A stretch of DNA of 64,000 nt from Dongia deserti (GTDB lineage Bacteria > Pseudomonadota > Alphaproteobacteria > Dongiales > Dongiaceae), in contig NZ_QORW01000019.1 in assembly GCF_003574735.1 (NCBI RefSeq), positions 53,525 to 117,524 on the forward strand, given 5' to 3'. The notes under the pieces were generated by a model. It worked only from the letters and a program-made list of their open reading frames with translations. It had not been told where the DNA came from and did no database searches. The stretch's first letter is position 1, and each line of letters opens with the position of its first letter. Shown here one piece after another: positions 1 to 9,174 of this stretch. The position numbers and the translations under genes are program-made.

Positions 1-130
1 CGGTGACATTTCGAAAACATCGCGCAGCATCGTCATTTGCACATGAGTCTCTCGGCGTTGAACCATCTGCGCGTGCGTGTTAGCTAGGTCGCCGCATCGC
101 TGACGACGCCATATCCCCAGAGGTCGATTT

Positions 131-1354
131 TTGGTAGGAGATCTTTCGACGTCCGCGCGCTCGCTGCCAGCGGATTCATCCGACGCACAGCCGGAGGCGA
201 CCTTGGCGGCCAAGCAAGGCCGCCGGCAGGTGCTTTTCATTATAAACTCGTTGGCGGGCGGCGGCGCGGAGCGCGTGATGTGCACGCTGCTGCGAGCCTC
301 GCAAGGCGAGTTGCGTGATCATCACTTTTCGCTGCTCCTGTTGGATCGCGAAACTCCGGCCTATGACGTGCCGCACTGGATCGAGGTGGAGCAGCTCGAC
401 TGTCAACATTCCCTCATTCGCAGTGTCTGGTCGGTGTATCGGGCCATGCGGCGCCTGAAACCGGATCTCACTGTCAGTTTCCTGACGCGCGCCAACGTTG
501 CCAACGTCATTGCGGCCGGGCTTCTTGGCATTCGCGCGATCGTGAGCGAGCGCGTCAACACGACCAGCCACCTCGGCCGCGGCATCGGAGCCGCCATTGC
601 GCGCTTCCTTGTCAGGGCGACCTATCCAAAGGCGCGTTCGGTGATTGCCGTGTCCCAGGGCGTAGCCGACGAACTGCACTCTGCCTATAGCGTGCCGAGC
701 GAACGCATTTCGGTCATCGCCAATCCGATCGACCTCGATGAGATCCGCGCCCAGGCCGAAGGCGGCGATCCGGTCGCCGTGCAAGGGCCCTACGCCGTGA
801 CGATGGGGCGACTGACGCAGAACAAGAATTTCGGCATGCTGATCGAGGCCTTCGCACGGTCCGGCATCCCGGGCAAGCTGGTCATTCTCGGCGAAGGACC
901 GGAGCGGTCGCCACTAAGCGAGAAAATCGAGGCGCTCGGGCTGAGCGGCCGCATTGTGATGCCGGGCTTCTCGGCCAATCCCTTCCCGACGCTGCGCCGG
1001 GCGGCGTTCTATGTGTCGCCGTCGAATGCGGAGGGGTTCCCGAACAGCCTGCTCGAAGCCATGAGCGTCGGGCTCGCGGTCATCTCCACCAACTGCCCGT
1101 CAGGTCCGTCCGAGATTCTCGCTGATTTACCGCGGGAGCGCGTCACGCCAGGCGTGATGTTCGCCGAGCACGGGATCCTGGTATCGGTGGACGATCCCGA
1201 TGCGATGGCGGATGCCTTGCGCGCCATGAGCGATGCAGGGCGCCGGCGGATGTACGGCGAGAGGGCGCAGCGCCGTGCCGCCGACTTCGGCGTGGCCCGG
1301 GCCTGCGACGCCTACTGGTCCATCATCCGCGCACAGGGGGCGCTCGCCAACTAG
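131..1354 (+). CDS. GT4-family glycosyltransferase (exopolysaccharide)
   Basis: A 407-aa cytoplasmic, membrane-associated glycosyltransferase of the GT-B/GT4 fold, expected to add one sugar from a nucleotide donor to a lipid-linked repeat unit. The N-terminal glycine-rich acceptor loop LAGGGAER sits near residues 41-48. The donor-site signature EGFPNSLLEAM lies near residues 301-311 and carries the E-x7-E arrangement of the family. The TTG at 131 is the first start in the frame. A shorter form starting nearer residue 25-34 is possible, because conserved sequence begins only at about residue 33. The neighbouring export, GalE and sugar-transferase genes place it in capsule/EPS synthesis. The sugar specificity cannot be read from the sequence. 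Confidence 0.85.
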   Translation: MVGDLSTSARSLPADSSDAQPEATLAAKQGRRQVLFIINSLAGGGAERVMCTLLRASQGELRDHHFSLLLLDRETPAYDVPHWIEVEQLDCQHSLIRSVWSVYRAMRRLKPDLTVSFLTRANVANVIAAGLLGIRAIVSERVNTTSHLGRGIGAAIARFLVRATYPKARSVIAVSQGVADELHSAYSVPSERISVIANPIDLDEIRAQAEGGDPVAVQGPYAVTMGRLTQNKNFGMLIEAFARSGIPGKLVILGEGPERSPLSEKIEALGLSGRIVMPGFSANPFPTLRRAAFYVSPSNAEGFPNSLLEAMSVGLAVISTNCPSGPSEILADLPRERVTPGVMFAEHGILVSVDDPDAMADALRAMSDAGRRRMYGERAQRRAADFGVARACDAYWSIIRAQGALAN

Positions 1355-1697
1355 TTTGGGACAGCCGAGTCGGTCGTTGCGCTGGCACGAGCTGGATCTC
1401 TGCCAGATGTCCGACGGCATCTATTCGGCCGCGAACTTCCGTGTGCGTCAGGCGCCGCGCATCTTTCCAGCATTGTTCTTCATGTGCGCGGTCATTGTCT
1501 TGTTCCTGCCGCTCTTCTCCTCCGTACCTGGTCGCTGACAGGCCAGAACGGCCTACGCCAGGCGTTCGACTACGGCCATCTGACAGCGAGCGGATCGGTG
1601 CTCGTTACCCAGCAGATCAAGAAATCGCGCTGACTCTAGAGGCAGAGCGTAAGCGCCGTACAGCACCTTCGTACCCGGTGAGGATTTTCCCTTGCTA
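1355..1697. other. Gap between convergent genes with a possible broken small ORF
   Basis: This 343-bp stretch lies between the convergent GT4 and SLC13 genes. It holds a 43-codon ORF at 1407-1538 with one hydrophobic segment. In the next frame an open stretch continues to the stop at 1631-1633 with protein-like composition (WSLTGQNGLRQAFDYGHL). Together they could be a frameshifted remnant of a small membrane protein of the polysaccharide cluster. I recognise no family and see no clear terminator. Confidence 0.3.
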
Positions 1698-3494
1698 TCA
1701 ACTCAGCGGCCAGAACATCGGAATCACGATTGTCGCGGTTGCCCAAAGGAGGAGGTTCAAAGGCAGCCCGAGCTTGACGAAATCGGTGAAGCGATAGCCG
1801 CCGGCATTGTAGACGAAAGTGTTTGTCTGATAGCCGATTGGCGTCGCGAAGCTGGCACTTGCCGCAAACATGACCGCGACGACGAATGGCCGTGGATCTA
1901 CTCCTATTTGGTGGGCCAGCCCAACGGCGATCGGGGTCAGGAGAATTGCTGCGGCGTTGTTGCTCATGATCTCTGTAAGGAGCGAGGTGAGCAGGTAAAC
2001 GGCCGAGAGGATAGCCACCGGACCAAGGGCGCCGACGGCCGCGGCGAAGCTTTCGACGATAAGCCGCGCCGCGCCGGTCTTCTCCATCGCCAGCCCGACC
2101 GCCAGCATGCCGAAGATCAGCATCAGGATGTTCCATCTGATCGAGCTATACGCTTCCTCCGGATCGATACAGCGTAACGCGACAATGGCCGTGGCCGCCA
2201 TGAGCGCCAGAGCCGCAATCGGCAACACCTCGAACGCGGCGAGACTCATAACGAGGAGCACAGCAGCAATCGCGATCGGCGCCTTGTCCCTTCTGAGCGG
2301 CCGCTCGGTCGGTTGCGACAGGTTTACCAGCTCCTGATAGTCAAACAGCCGCTTCATGCTTTCTGAAGAGCCCTCTAGAAGCAGCGTGTCGCCCATCTGG
2401 AGCGAGACATCATCGAAGCTGCCCGAGAGACCAGCGCCGCGACGATGGATGGCGAGAATATAGGCGCCATACAGGCGACGCAGGTTGAGATCCGCAACGC
2501 GCCGCCCAAGAAACCTCGACTGAGGCCCGACGATTCCCTCCATCACTATGGTCTCGCGTGCGCCCATCGGCTCGATGGCGTGGACATGGCGGCCGCCGAA
2601 CGCGACGTCCCCAGCCTCGCGCAGACCGAGCATGTCACCGACCTTGCTGCGGACGACCAGTCGGTCGCCGGCTTGGAGGAATAGGGAGTTGTCGAGCGAA
2701 CCACGCAACGAGACATCACCGCGAATGAGATCGATGACACGCAGACCACGCTGGTCCGTGAAGCCAGCCTCCTTGAGGCGCTTGCCGATAAGCGGAGAGT
2801 CGAGCGGGACCAGCACATCCGCCATAAAGTGACGATCCTCCGAGCGCGGCAGCAGGCTGGACAGGCTCTCGCGGTCAGGGAGCAGCCATCGGCCGGCTAG
2901 CAAGAGATAGACAATCCCGACTGCTCCCATGATCGCGCCCGCTGCCGTGATCTCAAACATGCCGAAGGGTGCGAGACCTTGCCGTTGAGCTACGCCGTCC
3001 ACCAGAATGTTGGTCGAGGTACCGATCAGTGTCGTCGTGCCGCCGAATATGCTGGCAAAGGAAAGCGGGATCAGGAACTTCGATGGGGCGAGCTTTAGAG
3101 TCCGTGCGAGACCGATTACGACCGGCGTAAGGATGACTACCACGGGCGTATTGTTGATGAAGGCGGACATTAGAATGACGCTCGTCATCATGGCGGCTAG
3201 CGCGAGAAGCGGGGAGCTTCCCGCAGCCATGGAGACAAGCCGGCCGAGGCTATCGATCACCCCCGTGCGCTCCAGCCCAGCGCTCAGGACGAACATCGCT
3301 GCGATGGTGATGGGTGCACTGTTACTGAAGATTCCCAGGACATCGGTCGTGCTGAGAATGCCCGTCATCAGCAGCACGGCGACGGCGCAGCCGGCGACAA
3401 CATCTGGCGCCATCCGTTCCCGGATGAACCCGAAAAACACGATCACGACGAGAAAGAGAACAATGGCAATTTGCATTGCCGGCCAGTCAAACAT
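1698..3494 (-). CDS. SLC13/DASS-family anion transporter with two RCK_C domains
   Basis: A 598-aa inner-membrane protein. Hydrophobic segments at roughly residues 1-195 and 400-598 flank a soluble middle with two TrkA-C/RCK_C-like modules (about 205-290 and 300-375). This is the layout of bacterial SLC13-type permeases, which move sulfate, dicarboxylates or related anions. The repeated Ser-Asn-Thr-type hairpin sequences typical of the family are present, for example GGTTTLIGTSTN near residue 165. I chose the ATG at 3494 because a GAGGTG ribosome site precedes it; the frame stays open to 3539. It lies alone on the minus strand between EPS genes, so a role in the polysaccharide pathway is not evident. 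The substrate is unknown. Confidence 0.85.
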   Translation of the reverse strand: MFDWPAMQIAIVLFLVVIVFFGFIRERMAPDVVAGCAVAVLLMTGILSTTDVLGIFSNSAPITIAAMFVLSAGLERTGVIDSLGRLVSMAAGSSPLLALAAMMTSVILMSAFINNTPVVVILTPVVIGLARTLKLAPSKFLIPLSFASIFGGTTTLIGTSTNILVDGVAQRQGLAPFGMFEITAAGAIMGAVGIVYLLLAGRWLLPDRESLSSLLPRSEDRHFMADVLVPLDSPLIGKRLKEAGFTDQRGLRVIDLIRGDVSLRGSLDNSLFLQAGDRLVVRSKVGDMLGLREAGDVAFGGRHVHAIEPMGARETIVMEGIVGPQSRFLGRRVADLNLRRLYGAYILAIHRRGAGLSGSFDDVSLQMGDTLLLEGSSESMKRLFDYQELVNLSQPTERPLRRDKAPIAIAAVLLVMSLAAFEVLPIAALALMAATAIVALRCIDPEEAYSSIRWNILMLIFGMLAVGLAMEKTGAARLIVESFAAAVGALGPVAILSAVYLLTSLLTEIMSNNAAAILLTPIAVGLAHQIGVDPRPFVVAVMFAASASFATPIGYQTNTFVYNAGGYRFTDFVKLGLPLNLLLWATATIVIPMFWPLS

Positions 3495-3763
3495 GTCCAC
3501 CTCAACTCGCTTGTGAAATACACGCTTGCTGGCAGCCAAGCGGCTGCGGAGTCATGGTCCTGAACTGGCAGAACGTTAGCGTGCTGTCGAGTGTCAAGTC
3601 AGGAAGGCTTTTAGCCGGCCATGCGCTCGCCCCAGAGAGGCAGCGAACGGTTCCCATCCGGCGCTCGGGAGCTCATTCTGGGGCCCCCGTCGGGCCGAAC
3701 TACTAAAGCTAGAAGGTTGTATGGCGAAGCGGCTACCAAGAGCGTCGCAGCGCTGATGGAGGC

Positions 3764-4843
3764 TCAGAAACCCGTACCAGCCCAGGTCGGGAAGTTGTAC
3801 TGCAGGGTGAGGAAGACAGAATTCGAGGTTGCGGACTCATCGTCATCTCTGAACAGCCGATAGCGGAAACGGTATGCCGCCTCCAGGCTCCAATCTTCCG
3901 TCAGTTGCCAGGCGATCGCCGGCCGCACCGACGTGTAACGCGAGGTGCCACTCTCTTCGGAGGTTTCGCTTTGCTCTCCCAGGAGGTCGTCATTATCGGC
4001 GTAATCGAGATTGAGGCGGGCGGTAGTGAGCGGCGTCAACTGGTGGTCAACGCCGAACGCTACGCGGTTGCGCAGGACCTGGTCGCCATCGCCCGATGGC
4101 TCGGTGTCGTGGGATAGCGATGCGCGAATCGAAGTCTGGTCGCTCATGATATAGCGCATATTAAATTTCACGCGATAACCAAGCTCGTCGTCATCCCGGC
4201 CGGGGTCCTCGTGTTGCATGGAATAGGCGAGGCCAAGACCGCCGCCGATCGTGAATAAGTCGGAGGGGGTATAGGTGTATCCGAACAGCGTGTTGATCGT
4301 GTCGGTGTAGTCCTTGCCCGGCTCATCAGGGATGAAGCGGACGGCGCCGACGGTGGCGTTGACCCGCTCCAACTCGTTGAGCTGCCGGCGATAGTCGATC
4401 GACGGACCAAAATACTGGTAATCGGTCTTTCGGTTGGTGTGGTAGTCCACGTTGCGATAGGTGCCGCTCACAGCGAGCTGATCAATCGGCGAGAGCAGAT
4501 AGTTCCACCCGGTATCGACATCCCACCTGACGAAGCGGAAGGAATCGTCCAGGATCCGGCCGGTGATGTCCTGCTCGTTCTTCAGCGTGGTGTCACGGGT
4601 GAAGCCGACGTCAAACTGAAATGCGCTGCGTTCGCTGAGCGCCTGATCGACGGAAAGGTCGAGGAACTGATCCTGCGAGTTGAACTCGGAGTGATCGATA
4701 TATTCCGCGAAGTCGAACCGCCCGTCGAAGGCGATCTGCGACGTCGGGGAATTGCGCTCCAGGTGCAATGCCGGCGTCGTGATGAAGCCGAACGTCTCGA
4801 TCTCGCGATCGCGACTCAGCAACAGGTTGTCGCTATAGAGCAC
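3764..4843 (-). CDS. Outer-membrane beta-barrel protein of the EPS cluster (5' end disturbed)
   Basis: The readable part is 359 aa and rich in alternating hydrophobic/polar beta-strand patterns, ending in an aromatic outer-membrane signature (final residue Phe). It resembles the putative beta-barrel porin type 2 (BBP2_2) proteins found beside Wza-like exporters. The only standard start in frame is GTG 4843, which leaves no signal peptide. Upstream in the same frame, with no ATG/GTG/TTG, lies a good signal peptide (IALWAIIVVGLCAGG...ASAQ). An ATG at 4982 would open it if the G run at 4976-4980 were one base shorter. The true protein therefore probably starts at 4982, with a 1-bp frameshift or sequencing error. 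The gene follows the export gene by about 10 bp. Confidence 0.75.
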   Translation of the reverse strand: MLYSDNLLLSRDREIETFGFITTPALHLERNSPTSQIAFDGRFDFAEYIDHSEFNSQDQFLDLSVDQALSERSAFQFDVGFTRDTTLKNEQDITGRILDDSFRFVRWDVDTGWNYLLSPIDQLAVSGTYRNVDYHTNRKTDYQYFGPSIDYRRQLNELERVNATVGAVRFIPDEPGKDYTDTINTLFGYTYTPSDLFTIGGGLGLAYSMQHEDPGRDDDELGYRVKFNMRYIMSDQTSIRASLSHDTEPSGDGDQVLRNRVAFGVDHQLTPLTTARLNLDYADNDDLLGEQSETSEESGTSRYTSVRPAIAWQLTEDWSLEAAYRFRYRLFRDDDESATSNSVFLTLQYNFPTWAGTGF

Positions 4844-4975
4844 CCTTTGCGAAATGTTCGTTTCAAGCCGCCACTCCTGGGCGGAAGCGTTCTTCCCCCC
4901 GGCGCAGAGACCTACAACGATGATCGCCCAAAGTGCGATGTGAGTGCTAACGATCCCCGAGCGTTTCAGGCGCTT

Positions 4976-4982
4976 CCCCCAT
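4976..4982 (-). other. Suspected 1-bp indel in a G run at the beta-barrel gene start
   Basis: On the minus strand ATG (4982-4980) is followed by four more G before AAG CGC CTG. Reading from this ATG stops after 12 codons. Removing one G joins it to the open frame that encodes a classical signal peptide and then the whole barrel protein. The homopolymer makes a sequencing or assembly error, or phase variation, the simplest explanations. Confidence 0.5.
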
Positions 4983-4992
4983 CGTTAATGAT

Positions 4993-5628
4993 TCAGAACA
5001 AGCCCGCCTGCGGCACGACCACCACGTCACCACCCCTCAGCAGGATGTTCTTGTCGAGATTTTCCCCATCCTCGACTTCCGAGTAGTCAAACAGAATTGC
5101 GGTTTGTGTTCCAGTATCATCCCGCCGCAAGATCTTGATCTTACTCTTACTTGCGAACGGTGTCAGCCCACCAGCGAGGCTCAAGGCCTGCATGACATCA
5201 AGCCGTGTGTCATATGCGAACGTGCCCGGCGCCTTAACCTGCCCGACGACCGAGACCGAATTGCCCGTCGCCTTGACCATCGAGACCGTCACTTCGTTGT
5301 CGGTCAGATTGGGAAAATACTGACTTTCCCGTAGGTTAGTAGCAATTTGCTGCTGCAGCTCCTGGAGCGTCTTGCCGCGCGCGTTCAGATTGCCGACCAG
5401 GGGAAAGGCGATCCCGCCATCCGGCTGCACGGGCACGTCCTTGTCGAGGTTCGGCTCGCCATAAACCGAGATATGCAGCAGGTCGCCGCCATTGATTCGG
5501 TAACCGGTATCCTGAGGAGTCGCCGGAACGACGGTCTCTTGAGCGGCAGCAGAGCTGGCGCCGATCACCGCCGCGGCGGCAAGGCAGAGCAGAGTCTGGG
5601 AGAGAGAGCGGAGCATCGAAGTCCTCAT
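4993..5628 (-). CDS. Polysaccharide export protein (Wza/GumB family)
   Basis: A 211-aa periplasmic/outer-membrane protein. A signal peptide ends at about residue 29 (GASSAAAQ). A Poly_export domain follows (YRINGGDLLHISVYGEPNLD, about 42-61, then VQPDGGIAFPLVGNLNARG) and then one SLBB-type domain (GQVKAPGTFAYDTRLDVMQAL). It has one SLBB domain and no lipobox Cys, so it is the short GumB-like form rather than full-length Wza. It is expected to form the periplasmic part of the exopolysaccharide translocon together with the adjacent barrel protein. ATG 5628 is used. The in-frame ATG at 5616 has a better-placed AGGA and may be the real start. Confidence 0.88.
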   Translation of the reverse strand: MRTSMLRSLSQTLLCLAAAAVIGASSAAAQETVVPATPQDTGYRINGGDLLHISVYGEPNLDKDVPVQPDGGIAFPLVGNLNARGKTLQELQQQIATNLRESQYFPNLTDNEVTVSMVKATGNSVSVVGQVKAPGTFAYDTRLDVMQALSLAGGLTPFASKSKIKILRRDDTGTQTAILFDYSEVEDGENLDKNILLRGGDVVVVPQAGLF

Positions 5629-5663
5629 CGTCAGTCAGTTGCATGCCGTAAACGAACCTGGAC

Positions 5664-5678
5664 GGTCCGAAACGGACC
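5664..5678. other. Short inverted repeat upstream of the export gene
   Basis: GGTCCG-AAA-CGGACC forms a perfect 6-bp stem with a 3-base loop in the 112-bp gap between galE and the export gene. No U-run follows on either strand, so it is more likely a regulatory or leader hairpin than a terminator. Confidence 0.3.
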
Positions 5679-5740
5679 AGAGGCGATGTTTGTTCCCCAG
5701 GGCAGAAAACTTTCTCGCTTGGCGTGCACACGCGGCATCG

Positions 5741-6739
5741 TCAGACCGCTTCTGAGAAAACATTGCTACGGTGCCACCGGGCTGCCGATGCGACGATGCT
5801 GTCGATATCGCTCCGGGTGGCGACCCAGCCGAGATCGCGCTCGGCAAGCCCGGGTGCCGCGAACAAGCGCGACGGATCGCCGGCACGGCGCGGCGCCTCG
5901 ATCGTCGGCACCTTGGTGCCGAGTACGCGCTCGACCGCTCCAAGCACTTGGCGGACCGAGATAGGGTGGCCGCTCCCCAGATTGAAGGCGCGGCTGCCGC
6001 CGGTCGTCTCGAGAAACGCAAGCGCCTGGAGATGAGCCTCGGCCAGATCCTCGACATGCACATAATCGCGCTCGCATGTTCCATCCGCCGTCGGGTAGTC
6101 GCTGCCAAAGACGCTGAGCGGCCGGCTGAGATCGAGTGCGGCCTGAATGGCGAGGGGGACGAGATGAGTCTCCGTGCTGTGCGCCTCGCCGATATCGCCA
6201 TCGGCGTCGGCGCCCGCCGCGTTGAAATAGCGCAACAGGACCGTGCGGATCGCACCGGTCGAGGCGACGTCGGTCAGGAAGTTCTCGGCGGCCAATTTGG
6301 TGCGGCCGTAGACATTGATCGGTCGCGTCGATTCGGTTTCTTCGATCGGCAGCTTCGCGGGCATGCCGTAGACCGCGCAGGTGCTGGAGAACACGATACG
6401 CGAGACGCCGCAGCGCCGCATGGCGGCCACCAGAGCGATCACTCCCCCGACGTTACTGTCGTAATACTCATGCGGCTTGCCGGCGGATTCGCCCACCAGT
6501 GACAGGGCGGCGAAGTGAAGGACGGCAGTCACCTTGTGGCGCGCCATCACGTCGGAAACGAAAGCCTCATCGCGCACGTCGCCGACTTCCAGTGGGCCCC
6601 ATTTGACAGCTTGCCGATGGCCGGTCGAGAGGTTGTCGAGGGTGACTGGAGTAAGGCCCGATCGGTACAGGGCCTTGCACACATGGCTGCCGACATAGCC
6701 GGCGCCGCCAGTCACCAGAACGCTTGGTTGCTTGGTCAT
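5741..6739 (-). CDS. galE: UDP-glucose 4-epimerase
   Basis: A 332-aa extended SDR enzyme interconverting UDP-glucose and UDP-galactose with bound NAD. The Rossmann motif GGAGYVGSHVCKAL is at about residues 10-23, the catalytic Ser/Thr region FSSTCAVYG at about 117-125 and YGRTK at about 145-149. Length and motif spacing match GalE. The ATG at 6739 follows an AGAGGA ribosome site. It heads a minus-strand run with the export and barrel genes, and with the UDP-glucose dehydrogenase at 10-11.4 kb it would supply nucleotide sugars for the polysaccharide. Specificity for N-acetylated sugars cannot be excluded. Confidence 0.92.
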   Translation of the reverse strand: MTKQPSVLVTGGAGYVGSHVCKALYRSGLTPVTLDNLSTGHRQAVKWGPLEVGDVRDEAFVSDVMARHKVTAVLHFAALSLVGESAGKPHEYYDSNVGGVIALVAAMRRCGVSRIVFSSTCAVYGMPAKLPIEETESTRPINVYGRTKLAAENFLTDVASTGAIRTVLLRYFNAAGADADGDIGEAHSTETHLVPLAIQAALDLSRPLSVFGSDYPTADGTCERDYVHVEDLAEAHLQALAFLETTGGSRAFNLGSGHPISVRQVLGAVERVLGTKVPTIEAPRRAGDPSRLFAAPGLAERDLGWVATRSDIDSIVASAARWHRSNVFSEAV

Positions 6740-7531
6740 GGGAAGTCCTCTCGCTGCGCCTTCAAGAACCCCCGACGAGCACCAGCGGCAACTCCTCCAT
6801 GCGCTGGGCGGATTAGATGCTTCGGCTGCGCCTCACTTTCACGAACGAGCGTGCGCGACCATTCTTATGATATCCGCAGGCCAAAGCGGTCCATCTTTGC
6901 GGCTCATGCATGCCATGGAGGCGACCGAAGCGTCAACTAACTCTCCCAAGTGTTCTCCGATCTATGCGCGAGCAAGTGAGGCGCGGAACGAAACGTGTGG
7001 CTCATCGGCACGCGCTCATCGAAATCGCGATCTTCGTCGATGCAGCCGGGAACTTTTCGATGCACAAGAACTTGGTGTCCGCACGAAAGGACAAGAGCGG
7101 AGAAAGCACACAGCTTTGTCGCGAGTTTCTCACAGCTTTGTCGGAGTCGCGGAACGTGCCATGGAGTAAAAAAGTAGAATTACGAGTCTGCCTGCGACGC
7201 GTCAAAGTCAATTGAGTGAACGCGAAGGAGCGAGGGCCAGGTAGATCGGCAAAGAGGCGTTTCGAACTCTTCTGCTGGCGATACAAAACTGTGAATGGAC
7301 ACGGCTTGTCGCAGTTTCCTCACAGTTTAGTTGGTGGCCATTCGATGCGTGGCGAACAGATGAGGAGCTTGAAAGCCTGTTGCGCTGCGATAGCATGGCC
7401 CTGACAAACGCAACTGCTGGCTTGGCGCCCTGGAACGTTCGATAGCGATCAAAATAACAACAAGAATGCCAAGAGCTACTGTCTGGTGGGAGACGTGGTG
7501 AACTGTTCGGGGGAGGGATACAGGTGGCGCC
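6740..7531. promoter_or_regulatory. Divergent EPS control region, non-coding
   Basis: This 792-bp stretch between divergently transcribed galE and the sugar-transferase gene has lower GC than its surroundings and no ORF with recognisable coding character. It contains the repeat listed separately (7109-7143 and 7301-7330). It probably carries the promoters and regulator sites for both arms of the EPS cluster. No specific promoter could be assigned with confidence. Confidence 0.5.
7109..7330. repeat. Repeated CACAGCTTTGTCG-type motif in the EPS control region
   Basis: CACAGCTTTGTCG occurs exactly at 7109-7121 and again at 7131-7143, 22 bp apart, i.e. two helical turns. A degenerate copy of the whole unit lies at 7301-7330: CACGGCTTGTCGCAGTTTCC followed by TCACAG. 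The copies share order and spacing apart from single-base gaps. Repeats phased by about two turns are typical of binding sites for a dimeric regulator. The regulator is not identifiable from the sequence. Confidence 0.5.
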
Positions 7532-9067
7532 ATGCTTCAAATGCGCACTGCGGCCAGGATGCGTCCTCACGCGGTGGACTCCTCGGAGCTGAGTTCCTTC
7601 CGAACCCAAACATCGGTACGCAAGCACTATCTTCCCCGCGATCCGCGGCTCGGCGGACTGCTTCTGGCGCTGTGCGATCTCGCCGTGTTCGCTGCAGTGA
7701 TCGCACTGATCGCGATGCTGCTTGCGCCGGGCGGCGCTGAGCGCTTCTCGACATCGTGGCCGCACTTCACGCTCACCAGCGTGCTTGCCTTCATCGTCGC
7801 GCATTCGCTGGCGAGTTCCTATGACATCGCCGGCGCGGTGCACACATCTCTGTTCGACTTCGTTATCAAGCCCGCCATTCTGACCTGCACGGCGGTGACC
7901 TTCAGCTACATGATCGAAGTCTGGCTCGGCCGCAGTGCGGTCGAAGGAGAGTTTGCACTCAGCATCGGCGAGCTTTCTGCCGAGCACTATGTGATCGTCT
8001 TCGCGACGCTGGCGATGGCAGGCGAGCGGCTGCTCGGCTACGGGCTGCTCAATCGCTGGCAGGCGGCCGGTCATCTCTCGACCAACGTGGTGGTGTTCGG
8101 CGCTGAAACGATCGGGCAGCGTCTCGTCAAGGTCGTGCGCGAGGAATATGCGGACTCTGTCGAGGTCGTCGGAATCTTTGACGATCGCACCCAGCGCGCG
8201 CCGGACCATGTTCATGGCATCGCCGTCGAGGGCGGCATCGACGCGTTGATCGAGTTCGTGAAGTCCACCCCGGCGGTCGATAAGGTGCTGATCGCCCTGC
8301 CGATGAGTGCGGAAAGCCGCATCCTGCAGCTCCTGACCAAGCTGCGGAGCTTGGCGGTCGATGTGGCGCTGGTGCCGGACTTTGTGGGCATGCGCCTCGA
8401 GCGGCAGTTCGCGCGCGCCGGCCAGCCGCCGCTCCTCAGCGTCCTGCGAAGGCCGCAGTCGGAGTTCGACTGGCTGGTTAAGCGCAGCTTCGATTTCACC
8501 ACCTCACTTGTCCTGCTGATCGCGCTCTCGCCGCTGCTGGCGCTGACCGCGCTCGCCATCCGGCTGGACAGCCCGGGACCCATTCTGTTTCGCCAGCCTC
8601 GACTCGGGCTCAACAACAAGGAATTCAACGTCCTCAAATTCCGCTCGATGTATGTCGAGAAGGCCGACCTGGAGGCCCGCGAGCAGACTAAGCGGGACGA
8701 CGCGCGGGTGACGCGGGTCGGCACGTGGCTACGGCGCCTCAGCATCGACGAGCTGCCGCAGCTCTTCAACGTGCTCGCCGGCGACATGTCGTTGGTCGGA
8801 CCGCGACCGCATGCTTTGGGCATGCAGGTGAAGGATCGGTTGTGCGATGAGATCGTGCGTGAATATGCAGTGCGCCACCGCATGCGGCCGGGCATAACCG
8901 GCTGGGCGCAGGTGCGCGGGCTGCGCGGCGCCGTGGATGAGCCGGCGCTGCTGGAGGCGCGCGTGAACCACGACATTTACTATATCGATAATTGGTCGTT
9001 CTTCTTTGATCTGCGAATTCTCATGATGACCGTGATCGAACTGATAAGGCCGAGGAATGCATTCTAA
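7532..9067 (+). CDS. Polyprenyl-phosphate hexose-1-phosphate transferase (WcaJ/PssY type)
   Basis: A 511-aa inner-membrane enzyme that starts exopolysaccharide repeat units by moving hexose-1-phosphate from UDP-hexose to undecaprenyl phosphate. The first ~130 residues hold several transmembrane helices. A CoA-binding-like Rossmann region follows at about 180-300 (VVVFGAETIGQRLVKVV). The catalytic bacterial sugar-transferase domain begins near residue 313 (KRSFDF) with its membrane hairpin, FRSMYVEKADLE, and the C-terminal signature DELPQLFNVLAGDMSLVGPRP. Start ATG 7532 follows a purine-rich GGGGGAGGGA stretch; a second ATG lies four codons on. It is transcribed with uppS and the dehydrogenase downstream. 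Confidence 0.9.
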   Translation: MLQMRTAARMRPHAVDSSELSSFRTQTSVRKHYLPRDPRLGGLLLALCDLAVFAAVIALIAMLLAPGGAERFSTSWPHFTLTSVLAFIVAHSLASSYDIAGAVHTSLFDFVIKPAILTCTAVTFSYMIEVWLGRSAVEGEFALSIGELSAEHYVIVFATLAMAGERLLGYGLLNRWQAAGHLSTNVVVFGAETIGQRLVKVVREEYADSVEVVGIFDDRTQRAPDHVHGIAVEGGIDALIEFVKSTPAVDKVLIALPMSAESRILQLLTKLRSLAVDVALVPDFVGMRLERQFARAGQPPLLSVLRRPQSEFDWLVKRSFDFTTSLVLLIALSPLLALTALAIRLDSPGPILFRQPRLGLNNKEFNVLKFRSMYVEKADLEAREQTKRDDARVTRVGTWLRRLSIDELPQLFNVLAGDMSLVGPRPHALGMQVKDRLCDEIVREYAVRHRMRPGITGWAQVRGLRGAVDEPALLEARVNHDIYYIDNWSFFFDLRILMMTVIELIRPRNAF

Positions 9068-9174
9068 TTGTCAACTTCATTTCCGCGCATGACCGCGCGA
9101 ACTCGGCTGTCTCCTGCCGTCACAGCACAATATGAGATCGGTCCGCGTCCACTCCGGGATCAGGGGCGCGCGGC

